DNA of 33,513 bases from positions 1 to 33,513 of the forward strand of contig JAFUQM010000022.1 of the NCBI GenBank assembly GCA_017472325.1, in the 5' to 3' direction. Shown here piece by piece: positions 16,063 through 23,187 of the stretch. Made by a program: the position numbers and the translations under genes. Each line of letters starts with the position of its first letter. Positions within the stretch are counted from its first letter, which is position 1. Origin of the DNA: Lachnospiraceae bacterium. Its GTDB lineage: Bacteria > Bacillota > Clostridia > Lachnospirales > Lachnospiraceae. The notes beneath the pieces were generated by a model that did not search any database, had not been told where the DNA came from, and worked only from the letters and a program-made list of their open reading frames with translations.

Positions 16063-17055
16063 TTACAATTGTTCTTCTCTGATCAGTGTTTTAATATACT
16101 CTGCCAGTTCACTGTATAACAACTGCTCTACTTCTAGCGGCAAATGTCTAAAATACGGAAGATGTATTTTTTTCGTTTTTTCTAAAATGCTGCTATATTC
16201 TCTTTTAACCAACAGATCTTCATACTGCCGTATTTTTGCATAAGCGATACCATCGTTTTTCTCAATTGTGTAAATATAATCACAATGCTGTAATATATCA
16301 AAAATGCCTATCAGACTTTCACTCAAATCTAATATGATATAGTCATATCCTCCCTGCCTCCCAATTTCGTCAAATAGTGTAAGCCATTCTATTGTCTGAA
16401 TCTCATTGAAGTCCTGAAACGATACCGCCGGTGGAATAAAATCCAGTTCATTGATTTTCTGTATCATACTCTTAAGTCTGTAAAGCAATCTGCTCTTTGC
16501 ATGCTTCATATAATACACAAGGTCTACCAAATTTCTGGTAAATTCCTGCTCCATCAGCTTACCCAGACCAGAATAATATTCAAAGCTGATATAAAGTACC
16601 TTCTTACGTTTTGCCAGTATCTGTCCCATTGCCAGTGCTGTTGATGTTTGCAAACATCGTTTTACTGGTGAATAAATGCCAATCAACTTTGTCTGTTTCT
16701 GCAAAAGTTGCACTGGTGCCTGTACACTTACCTTCTCCGTAAAATACACAAGTACTTCTTTTAGAATATGCTCTGCTGGTTGGTACTTATCAACATAGTA
16801 AGTGTTCGTATCCATTACTAATCCACTTTCATTTAGAACAATAACCTCACCCAAAGTTTTTAGTTCTTCCTCATATATTCCCTCTGACACAACAATACAT
16901 TCCGGCGCATCTTTTCTACAAAATTCCTTTAATTGCTCCACATCTGAAAATGACACAATGTCAAATGGCAATTCTTTTTCTCTCTCTAGATAACTTATAA
17001 ATTCCTTGCGATAGCTTTCCTCCAAATCGCAAAAAGCAACGATTCCTTTTTTCAA
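16063..17055 (-). CDS. tadZ: TadZ/CpaE-like pilus localisation protein with degenerate P-loop
   Basis: 330 residues with the two-domain build of TadZ. An N-terminal receiver-like domain covers about 1-115 (IVAFCDLEESY, then DAPECIVVSEG near 49-59). A C-terminal MinD/ParA-like domain starts at about 123. In place of the deviant Walker A (KGGxGKT) the sequence reads GIYSPVKRCLQTSTALA at 126-142, without GK. YIILDLSES at 239-247 keeps the position of the second Asp. The structural precedent is TadZ of Eubacterium rectale, which also has an atypical ATPase domain. The start is TTG, with AGGAGG 6 nt upstream, and it overlaps the upstream peptidase stop as TTGA. It probably places the pilus machine at a site in the cell rather than hydrolysing ATP normally (inference). 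Confidence 0.87.
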   Translation of the reverse strand: MKKGIVAFCDLEESYRKEFISYLEREKELPFDIVSFSDVEQLKEFCRKDAPECIVVSEGIYEEELKTLGEVIVLNESGLVMDTNTYYVDKYQPAEHILKEVLVYFTEKVSVQAPVQLLQKQTKLIGIYSPVKRCLQTSTALAMGQILAKRKKVLYISFEYYSGLGKLMEQEFTRNLVDLVYYMKHAKSRLLYRLKSMIQKINELDFIPPAVSFQDFNEIQTIEWLTLFDEIGRQGGYDYIILDLSESLIGIFDILQHCDYIYTIEKNDGIAYAKIRQYEDLLVKREYSSILEKTKKIHLPYFRHLPLEVEQLLYSELAEYIKTLIREEQL

Positions 17056-17552
17056 TAAAACCCTCCTAATCCAAGCAGCACACTCAATAAAATCGGTACT
17101 GACATATGAATCTTACTCTTTAAGTCTGTTGTCTCCATATTATATTTAGGAAATCTGCCAGTCGCATAAACCTCTCTCACGTACTGGATAACATATTGGA
17201 TTCTCTCGATGAAATTACGCTGATACAGCATTTTAAATACGGCAAACATACCGCCAAAGAAAATAGCGAATATAAGACAATAAATAGATTTGTGTAATGA
17301 TAAAAATATACCTGCTAATGATAAAAGCTTTAAATCTCCTGCTCCAAGTCCTCTAATCACAAAGACCGGAAACAAAACAATAAGCGGAAATAATGCACCA
17401 AGCACTCCCTGCATAATGCCATAATATCCATGACAGATTCCCTGATACAGAAATCCTGTCACATATCCCAACACAATAATTGCATTGGGTATTTTGCTTG
17501 TCCTTAAATCAACAATAACTGCAGGCACTACAAAAAAAATCACAAGTGCCAC
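17052..17552 (-). CDS. tadV: A24 prepilin peptidase, first gene of the Tad operon
   Basis: 166-residue polytopic A24 aspartic peptidase. The catalytic Asp15 is in VIVDLRTSKIPN and Asp73 in GLGAGDLKLL. Because of its position and form it is the likely TadV/CpaA counterpart that processes the Flp pilin. The longest frame begins with a TTG at 17576 that has no ribosome binding site. The GTG at 17552 has CAGGGGGAG a few bases upstream and gives a normal-length protein, so I start there. The stop overlaps the TTG of tadZ. It has a hydrophilic tail (about 120-150) that the second peptidase of the operon lacks, so the two are not recent duplicates. Confidence 0.87.
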   Translation of the reverse strand: MALVIFFVVPAVIVDLRTSKIPNAIIVLGYVTGFLYQGICHGYYGIMQGVLGALFPLIVLFPVFVIRGLGAGDLKLLSLAGIFLSLHKSIYCLIFAIFFGGMFAVFKMLYQRNFIERIQYVIQYVREVYATGRFPKYNMETTDLKSKIHMSVPILLSVLLGLGGFY

Positions 17553-17716
17553 GAAACTCCCCCTGTTCTTATTCAATTTTATAAATTACTATACGGAAAT
17601 ATAATAGTTGGCAACATATCGCCATAGAAAAGATAAACCGACTAGCATCTTGTGCTATCAGAAATTATGTGCAGTTTCAAAACTGCTTTCATCAAATTTA
17701 GATTTTGTAAGTTGTA
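17553..17716 (-). other. Structured 5' leader of the Tad operon
   Basis: About 160 nt lie between the predicted transcription start and the tadV GTG. The leader has a perfect 7-bp hairpin with a 2-nt loop (GCAGTTT 17671-17677, AAACTGC 17680-17686), TAGCA/TGCTA arms at 17643-17657, TGGC/GCCA arms at 17609-17624 and ACTAT/ATAGT arms at about 17588-17608. It does not match the c-di-GMP-I riboswitch core that I looked for. Role unknown. Confidence 0.4.
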
Positions 17717-17722
17717 AAATGA

Positions 17723-17751
17723 ATTATAACGACTTTTTTTTTAGTTGTCTA
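17723..17751 (-). promoter_or_regulatory. Sigma-A promoter of the Tad operon
   Basis: Minus strand: TAGACA (17751-17746), 17-bp spacer with a run of nine A, perfect TATAAT (17728-17723). It is the best promoter in the 235-bp gap between bofA and tadV and points at the pilus operon. A weaker internal candidate (TTGCCA, 15 bp, TATAGT) lies in the leader. Confidence 0.7.
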
Positions 17752-17787
17752 TAGCTTTTTTCAAAATAAACTATTTTTGTAAAAAAG

Positions 17788-18060
17788 TTACAATAATTTA
17801 TAAAATTCTATTCCAAAAAGCAGTGCAACCCCCGGAAATCCAAGGATTCCGGATGTCAAAACAGTAAGTGGATTAATGCCTATCATAACGCTCAGACCCG
17901 TCCAACCTAAAAATCCATTGATAAAATAAATCGCAATTGTTCCTAGTACAGAGCGAAGTACAAAATTGATAATTAATTCTACTTTTGTTCGGAAAGCAAC
18001 AATTAAAAGGACTATGATACATACTGCACCAATCATCCAAACTCCTGATATTTGATTCAT
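17788..18060 (-). CDS. bofA: BofA-like pro-sigma-K processing regulator
   Basis: 90-residue integral membrane protein. The GINPLTVLTSGILGFPGVALLFGIEFY C-terminus is the BofA family hallmark (read in two pieces, GINPLTVLTSG and ILGFPGVALL). In Bacillus, BofA inhibits the SpoIVFB protease in the forespore outer membrane until checkpoint release. In this lineage a matching protease system cannot be seen in the window. The frame opens at 18096, but MNQISG at 18060 has GAGAGGA directly upstream and gives the usual family length of about 90. The gene diverges from a yaaL-like gene; the two are neighbours in Bacillus too, though there in the same direction. Confidence 0.85.
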   Translation of the reverse strand: MNQISGVWMIGAVCIIVLLIVAFRTKVELIINFVLRSVLGTIAIYFINGFLGWTGLSVMIGINPLTVLTSGILGFPGVALLFGIEFYKLL

Positions 18061-18239
18061 TTTTCCTCTCATTCCGCCTATGCTACTGCATTTCATTTAT
18101 TGTTCTTTAAAAACAATGCTTCTAGTTCATTATATTCGAACTTGGCGCAAGTAGACCACGAATATTTTTACCACTTATTGACTATACTTTATAAAAGAGG
18201 AATGATTGGAAAATTCTTCTTGAAGAATGGAGGATCTAT

Positions 18240-18533
18240 ATGAAAATGCACTTTAGCCAGAGTTCAATAGATGATATTACACAAAATCCTAGAATTACGA
18301 GGGACAGTATTCTAGAAGACATTGCAAAAACACGCTTTGCACTAGAAACTGCCTATGCAGGTTTTGATAATGTAACCGATCCCGATTTGATTGATTGCTA
18401 TATTTATGAGATAAATTCAGCCTTAAAAAGATATAAATATTTAATAGAACAGGCAGCAAATATGGATTTGCTGCCTAAAGTAGAAACGTCTGAATCAGAC
18501 CCGAAACCCTCTATTTATTCCCTGATCGGATAA
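18240..18533 (+). CDS. yaaL: YaaL-like DUF2508 protein
   Basis: 97-residue soluble protein of the DUF2508/YaaL family, recognisable by DSILEDIAKTRFALETAY (20-37) and NVTDPDLIDCYIYEINSAL (45-63). Function unknown; in Bacillus subtilis yaaL precedes bofA, so a sporulation-related role is possible. GGAGG is 6 nt before the ATG, and a 7-bp inverted repeat (ATTCTTC/GAAGAAT, 18213-18228) directly abuts it, which could influence translation. Upstream, GAATAT and TATACT spaced by about 17 bp vaguely resemble a sporulation sigma promoter; I do not claim it. The last 39 bp overlap the end of fliS on the opposite strand. Confidence 0.85.
   Translation: MKMHFSQSSIDDITQNPRITRDSILEDIAKTRFALETAYAGFDNVTDPDLIDCYIYEINSALKRYKYLIEQAANMDLLPKVETSESDPKPSIYSLIG
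18451..18476 (-). terminator. Hairpin downstream of fliS, inside the yaaL-like gene
   Basis: Perfect stem GGCAGCAAA (18452-18460) with TTTGCTGCC (18467-18475), loop of 6, plus an outer A-T pair. On the minus strand it starts 18 nt after the fliS stop and is followed by a loose U-rich stretch (TGTTCTATT). It is the only hairpin I see that could end the flagellin-fliS transcript. It also encodes residues of the yaaL-like protein. Confidence 0.55.
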
Positions 18534-18968
18534 ATTTTCGGTGAGGGTATTCTTACCATATGTCAGTCCTGCATAGATTGTCTGTGTATTTTCCATAACA
18601 GGTGCTGATGTATCTAATGCCGCAAGCTGTACGTATGCTTCGTGCAGTCCACGGATAACTTTATCTGCTTCATCCAATCTCTTTGGATTGTTGCGGATAT
18701 CTGCATGAATCAATTCTCTGTTTGCGTACAAATAAAGCTGCAACAGATTCATTGATATTTCATATTCAAAATCCAGGGATGCCATTAGTTCATCGAGGCA
18801 TCCCCTCGCTTTTCTAATATTTTCCCTAAATTCAATACGGCTTTCTGCACACACTTCTCTTGCATCCTTCGTATATGTTAAAAACATCTCATATAGAATT
18901 ACAATTAACTGTGTTTTGTTTGCCTGCGTAATACGACGCGTGTATTCCTGTTTTAATTCTTTTACCAT
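18495..18968 (-). CDS. fliS: Flagellar export chaperone FliS
   Basis: 157-residue four-helix chaperone that binds the C-terminus of flagellin and prevents cytoplasmic polymerisation. The family pattern is visible in TQLIVILYEMFLTY (19-32) and the LDFEYEISMNLLQLYLYANREL stretch at about 65-86. It is longer than FliS of Bacillus (133 residues) by a C-terminal tail. SD AGGAG lies 6 nt upstream. It follows flagellin by 9 nt, the usual order for coupling chaperone to cargo. Its 3' end overlaps the yaaL-like gene tail to tail by 39 bp. Confidence 0.92.
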   Translation of the reverse strand: MVKELKQEYTRRITQANKTQLIVILYEMFLTYTKDAREVCAESRIEFRENIRKARGCLDELMASLDFEYEISMNLLQLYLYANRELIHADIRNNPKRLDEADKVIRGLHEAYVQLAALDTSAPVMENTQTIYAGLTYGKNTLTENLSDQGINRGFRV

Positions 18969-18977
18969 AAGAATCTC

Positions 18978-20081
18978 CTACTGTAACAACTGTAACACCT
19001 GAGATGGTCTTTCATTTGCCTGTGCAAGCATAGATGTACTGGACTGTACCAATACCTGATTCTTTGTATATTCAATCATTTCTTCTGACATATCAACGTC
19101 CATCAGTCGGGAATATGCTGCTGTCATATTCTCATCTGTAATATCTAAGCTGGATACAGAATGCTCTAATCTGTTCTGGTAAGCACCAAGACGGCTTCGT
19201 ACAGAAGATACGTAATCAATCGCATCCGCAACCTGTGCAATACCACGTGATGCACTTTCTTCTGTAGATAAATCCAAATCATCAATTCCCATATTTTTCA
19301 AAGAAATCGTTGGAATTCTTAATGCTAATATCTGCCCTTCATTAGCTCCAATCTGTAATCTCATAGCACCGATTCCTGTTAAATCAAGGCTAATATCTTC
19401 TGCAGTAATAGACTCTGTTACCTCTAATCTAATCTCAAACGTATCATCATTTTTAATCAGAATGCTGCTGCCATCCGTTGTAATCGTACAATTATCATCA
19501 TAAGAACCTCCTCCAAGCTCTGCCTCAAAGGTTTCTGGATCAATGTTACCCTCTTCATCAAGAATTGCTGTAACAAGAGTTAGATTATATTGTCCTGGAT
19601 TTACTTCGTCAGCATAATATTCCACCTTCACAGCCTGATTATCTGTATAACCCTTTAAGTCACAGTCACCACCAAGAAGATTTTTTCCATTAAACTCTGT
19701 TGTATCTGCAACTCGTGTAATTTCTTCTTTTAATTGTGCTGCTTCTTCCTGAATCATCTTGCGGTCATTATCTGTCAAAACACCATGTGAAGATTTGATA
19801 GAAAGCTCATTCAATCTCTGTAACATATCATGTACTTCTGCCAATGCACCTTCTGCTGTTTCTACAACAGAAATACCATCGCTTGCACTCTGGGATGCCT
19901 GAGAGAGCCCTCTAATCTGAGAATTCATTCTCTTTGCCATAGCAAGTCCCGCAGGATTATCTTTGCCATGATTGATTTTATATCCGGAAGATAATCTCTC
20001 TGTGGAAGCAGTTAAATTTCTATCATTTAGTCCTAATGTATTATTTGCAATAATTGCTGAAATATTATAATTTACTTTCAT
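18978..20081 (-). CDS. fliC: Flagellin
   Basis: 367-residue flagellar filament subunit. The N-terminal D0/D1 helices (ERLSSGYKINHGKDNPAGLAM near 28-48, ASDGISVVETAEGAL near 66-80) and C-terminal D1/D0 helices (RSRLGAYQNRLEH, QVLVQSSTSMLAQAN, ending QVLQLLQ) are well conserved. The middle of about 140 residues is a short variable, acidic, surface-exposed domain. No signal peptide, as expected for type III export. The gene starts 2 nt after the DUF6240 gene stop, and the SD AAAGGA lies in that gene's last codons. It has its own sigma-28 type promoter about 110-140 bp upstream, inside the preceding gene. Confidence 0.95.
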   Translation of the reverse strand: MKVNYNISAIIANNTLGLNDRNLTASTERLSSGYKINHGKDNPAGLAMAKRMNSQIRGLSQASQSASDGISVVETAEGALAEVHDMLQRLNELSIKSSHGVLTDNDRKMIQEEAAQLKEEITRVADTTEFNGKNLLGGDCDLKGYTDNQAVKVEYYADEVNPGQYNLTLVTAILDEEGNIDPETFEAELGGGSYDDNCTITTDGSSILIKNDDTFEIRLEVTESITAEDISLDLTGIGAMRLQIGANEGQILALRIPTISLKNMGIDDLDLSTEESASRGIAQVADAIDYVSSVRSRLGAYQNRLEHSVSSLDITDENMTAAYSRLMDVDMSEEMIEYTKNQVLVQSSTSMLAQANERPSQVLQLLQ

Positions 20082-20083
20082 TT

Positions 20084-23000
20084 CTAATCATCCTTTCTGA
20101 TACTCTGTACAGAAGCAATAAAGACCTTCGCAATACTATATAATTGTCTAGGTGCCGCCGTTTGTTCTGCCTGTGTTTCTTCTGTATTTTGTTTATCGGC
20201 ATTTTTTCCCATTTTATTAAATGTTTGCATGTTAAGTTCTTTACTTTGTACAACATACAGTTCTTTTGTCTGACATCCAATCTGGCTAAATCCTGCTTCT
20301 AACTGTTCCTTGAGCTGCTGTAACACCGCTAAGGATTCCATTCTGTTACATACTACATAACCTTGTACGTCTTCTCCAGCCAATGCAAATTCAGCCGCTA
20401 TATTACCAATTTCTTCTGTAAACATGCTGGCAGTCACTTTACTTTCGCCTGTATTATGTAATAACTTTAAGTTAATGGATGTCATCTCTCCATTGATATA
20501 AACCGGTACTTCATAATTTTCTTCTCTCGCAAATTTGGTTGCAAGGGAAATCTGTTTATGGAGCATAACAACCGATTTCATATCTTCTGCCGTTACAATA
20601 GATTCTTCTGCTGTTTCCAAAACATCCGTCACTGTTTCCTGTAAATGTTCATACGCAGAAACTGCACTTTCTTTATCTGTGAAAGCATTCTCTAATTGTT
20701 TCACAGCTTCTTTCATCGCAAAAGAATTGCCTTTTTCAGAAATATTTTCTTTTTTGGTAGCTGCATTATTCTCAGCATATTCGAAAATTTTCTTAAATGA
20801 CCTTCCTCTATAGTGCATAAGATAATCAGCAGCTAACAGATTATCTACTGTCACTGGCTGTCTACCATCTAAAATCTGCTCAATTACATCATCACTTACG
20901 GTTCCAGCTTCCTGCATATTCTGAAGTTCTTCCTTGATGAATGTTTCTTCTGCCTGTTTAGAATCAGCCTGCTCTAATGCCTTATAAGCAGCTTCAATCT
21001 GTTCCGAAATCGAAACACCTTTGCTATGCAGCGCTTCGAGTCCTCCAAAAGAATCATCAATTGCTGCATCAATGCCTTTGTTCTTATTTGTTCTAACTGC
21101 AGATAATAAGTTTTTAAAAGAAAGCTCTGCACCTTGATGCACCAGACTTCCCAACACAGCACCATCTGTTTTCTCAATTTGTCTTACCAGACGATAAATA
21201 CCAATATAGCTTTCTTTTTCTGCTTCCGTAATCTCAGCATTTTTTTCTAATTTTACTAGGAATTTACGATAATCCTCTGCTTCTTTTTCAGGAGTATCCT
21301 CCTGACTGAATAAATAATCATCCAATTCTTTGATTGTCATATCTAACGGATTTTCACCGTCTCTAATCATACGCAACACTGCAGATGGGGTTAACTTCTT
21401 CACTACACTTGTTAGCTCCTTATCTGCCTCTTTTACTGCTGCAATCGTTTCTGCTGTAATCTCCATGCTGTTATATCCAAGAATACGGACTGCCCGCTGA
21501 TTCTCTGCGCTCAATTCCATATGGAAATCTTCTAAAATCGCATCCACATTCGCAAATGCTTTCTGTATAGAATCTCCCAAATCTCTTCTCGGTGCTGTCA
21601 TCAAGGCTTCATAGCTTTGACCTGCACTTTCGTATGCATTCTTTAAAATAGTACCTTCTGCATGTACGTAGGTCAGTGTAACACGAGTCTCTGTCTGTAA
21701 AGCTGCCCTGCCAAGTACTGCTGCCGGCATAGATGGCATATCTTGTAAAATCTGTAACGTACTTGTATAGCAATCCATGCGTGTCTGTGCTGTTACTGCA
21801 TCCGGACTATTCGTGAACGCCATATTCTGGTTTTCTTCTGCATGTTTCAGCGCTTCTACAAGTTCTTCCATCTCCATCGTATCTAAGGAGAAACCATTTC
21901 TCAAAAGCTGTTTATTTGCCTGCACTGTCATCATCAGACGAGCTTCTGCGAGTTGTCTTCTAGCTGTGATATTGACCGACACTTCAACAATTTCGACACT
22001 TGCTTCAATGCGCAAACGAATTGCTGATAGATTTCTAAGATTGAGTTTTTTACCTTCTGCAACTGCAATATCTACCGCTTCTTCCGGAATCGCATCTAAC
22101 GCATTTTTTATATCTACTGCCTGTTCATCCAGACTTCTATTATCTGTTAAAAGAGCATCCTTCGCACTTTTCCCATCTGCAATCGCTGCTGCCATAGAAT
22201 TTACAATCCATTTCATATCTCTAGGCAGCTCTATATTCTTCATTTCTGACAGTGATGTCAGTGCCTCTGCTGTTAATGGTACACCTTTTTCAACAAGCCA
22301 TTTTGCATTTGCAATGGAAGTTTCATCTACAGTAAATCCTGCTTCCTCAATAATCTTCTCCATCTGTGGCCGTAGCTGTTCCCAGTTAAAATTGTCAGCC
22401 TTTTTCGCATAGTAGCCTTTCGCATCATCTGCATAATAGCCCCTGCCCTGTCTATCACCACTCGTTGTATCCGAAAACTGCGCTTTATACGCATTTTCAA
22501 TGGTTGGAGAAAGATGATTCTGTACCATATATTTTACGGCACCATCATTAAATGACGTAATGGTGTCTGCTTTCTGATATGCCTGCACAGTATCTGTAAT
22601 ATTTGCTTCTGTCAGTGGAATATCCTTCTGTGCAAATGCGTCAACAATAGCATGTGCAAGTCCCTTGCTACCAACCGCTTTTGCCAATGTCTCTACATCT
22701 AAATCATCTGTATATCCAATGATATTGACACCTGCTTCTGCCAGACTTGCTTTTATTTTATCGACAATCGTAACAACAGTTTCTATGTCTTCACTACCTG
22801 GATGAAATCCTTCTTTTTGGATTCTTGCCAAATCTTCCTCAGACACAGAATTAGACATAACTGCCATATAGTCTTTCTGCAGCGCAAGTGTATCCTTTGC
22901 CTGCCCTGCCTCCTGCATAACGTCTTCTGCGGTCTTTCCCTGACCTCCATAAGCTGTGTTATCCGTAACTATCCCAGAAATGTCTAATGCATATCCGCCA

Positions 23001-23095
23001 GTTCTATTTGTCTCGCAAACTCTGACGGTACTATGTGAAGTTGTACTCTTGTCTATACTTTGATTAGAATTGTAAGGATCAATCGTTATGTTCAT
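20084..23095 (-). CDS. DUF6240 flagellar-associated protein with FliK-like C-terminus
   Basis: 1003-residue, mostly alpha-helical soluble protein without signal peptide or membrane helices; I know the family as DUF6240 of flagellated Lachnospiraceae. A short motif of the type G-x-P-[LV]-T recurs ahead of a helix (160-170, 271-285, and in GRQPVTVDNLL farther on), suggesting repeated helical units. Residues about 863-951 (INLKLLHNTGESKVTASMF, then LQQLKEQLEAGFSQIG) have the strand-strand-helix-helix pattern of the FliK hook-length control C-terminal domain. Its place directly upstream of flagellin and behind a sigma-28-like promoter argues for a late flagellar role. Hook-length control or export switching is my inference. 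SD GGAG is 8 nt from the ATG. Confidence 0.78.
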   Translation of the reverse strand: MNITIDPYNSNQSIDKSTTSHSTVRVCETNRTGGYALDISGIVTDNTAYGGQGKTAEDVMQEAGQAKDTLALQKDYMAVMSNSVSEEDLARIQKEGFHPGSEDIETVVTIVDKIKASLAEAGVNIIGYTDDLDVETLAKAVGSKGLAHAIVDAFAQKDIPLTEANITDTVQAYQKADTITSFNDGAVKYMVQNHLSPTIENAYKAQFSDTTSGDRQGRGYYADDAKGYYAKKADNFNWEQLRPQMEKIIEEAGFTVDETSIANAKWLVEKGVPLTAEALTSLSEMKNIELPRDMKWIVNSMAAAIADGKSAKDALLTDNRSLDEQAVDIKNALDAIPEEAVDIAVAEGKKLNLRNLSAIRLRIEASVEIVEVSVNITARRQLAEARLMMTVQANKQLLRNGFSLDTMEMEELVEALKHAEENQNMAFTNSPDAVTAQTRMDCYTSTLQILQDMPSMPAAVLGRAALQTETRVTLTYVHAEGTILKNAYESAGQSYEALMTAPRRDLGDSIQKAFANVDAILEDFHMELSAENQRAVRILGYNSMEITAETIAAVKEADKELTSVVKKLTPSAVLRMIRDGENPLDMTIKELDDYLFSQEDTPEKEAEDYRKFLVKLEKNAEITEAEKESYIGIYRLVRQIEKTDGAVLGSLVHQGAELSFKNLLSAVRTNKNKGIDAAIDDSFGGLEALHSKGVSISEQIEAAYKALEQADSKQAEETFIKEELQNMQEAGTVSDDVIEQILDGRQPVTVDNLLAADYLMHYRGRSFKKIFEYAENNAATKKENISEKGNSFAMKEAVKQLENAFTDKESAVSAYEHLQETVTDVLETAEESIVTAEDMKSVVMLHKQISLATKFAREENYEVPVYINGEMTSINLKLLHNTGESKVTASMFTEEIGNIAAEFALAGEDVQGYVVCNRMESLAVLQQLKEQLEAGFSQIGCQTKELYVVQSKELNMQTFNKMGKNADKQNTEETQAEQTAAPRQLYSIAKVFIASVQSIRKDD
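20193..20219 (-). promoter_or_regulatory. Sigma-28-type promoter for flagellin, inside the DUF6240 gene
   Basis: Minus strand: TAAT (20219-20216), a 15-bp spacer, then GCCGATAA (20200-20193), a full match to the sigma-28/sigma-D -10 element and 3 of 4 in the -35 TAAA. It points at flagellin, with a predicted untranslated leader of about 100 nt. It lies in the coding sequence for residues near 957-967 of the DUF6240 protein. Confidence 0.75.
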
Positions 23096-23121
23096 ATTCT
23101 TCTCTCCATATAAAACAATAG

Positions 23122-23157
23122 AATAAAAAGGATGAATGTTTTACCATTCACCCTTTA
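23122..23157 (-). terminator. Intrinsic terminator of glgB
   Basis: Minus-strand 9-bp stem GGGTGAATG (23153-23145) with CATTCATCC (23138-23130), including one G-U pair, 6-nt loop, followed by TTTTTATT. It lies 34 nt after the glgB stop. It partly overlaps the start region predicted for the flagellar sigma-28 promoter. Confidence 0.85.
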
Positions 23158-23183
23158 TTTCGGCTTACTATATGATTTTCTTA
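23157..23183 (-). promoter_or_regulatory. Sigma-28-like promoter for the DUF6240-flagellin-fliS operon
   Basis: Minus strand: TAAG (23183-23180), 15-bp spacer, GCCGAAAT (23164-23157). It matches 3 of 4 at -35 and 7 of 8 at -10 (consensus GCCGATAT). It sits between the glgB stop and the DUF6240 gene start at 23095. Confidence 0.65.
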
Positions 23184-23187
23184 ACCT

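Noticed and set aside
17577..17640. Short leader peptide frames in the Tad leader (12 and 18 codons)
   Set aside because: Two tiny overlapping frames start with ATG but neither has a ribosome binding site.
17553..17722. c-di-GMP riboswitch upstream of the Tad operon
   Set aside because: The conserved GEMM-I core segments could not be found; only generic hairpins are visible.
17777..17793. Terminator hairpin of bofA (TTGTAA/TTACAA)
   Set aside because: The stem is only six A/T-rich pairs, overlaps the stop codon and has no clean U-tract.
18158..18190. Sporulation sigma (E or G) promoter for the yaaL-like gene
   Set aside because: GAATAT and TATACT boxes are suggestive but spacing and -10 fit are poor; AT-rich background gives such matches by chance.
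21777..22412. 211-codon open frame on the plus strand
   Set aside because: Shadow of the DUF6240 gene: Ser/Ala/Phe-rich translation, no SD, wholly antisense to a better-supported gene.
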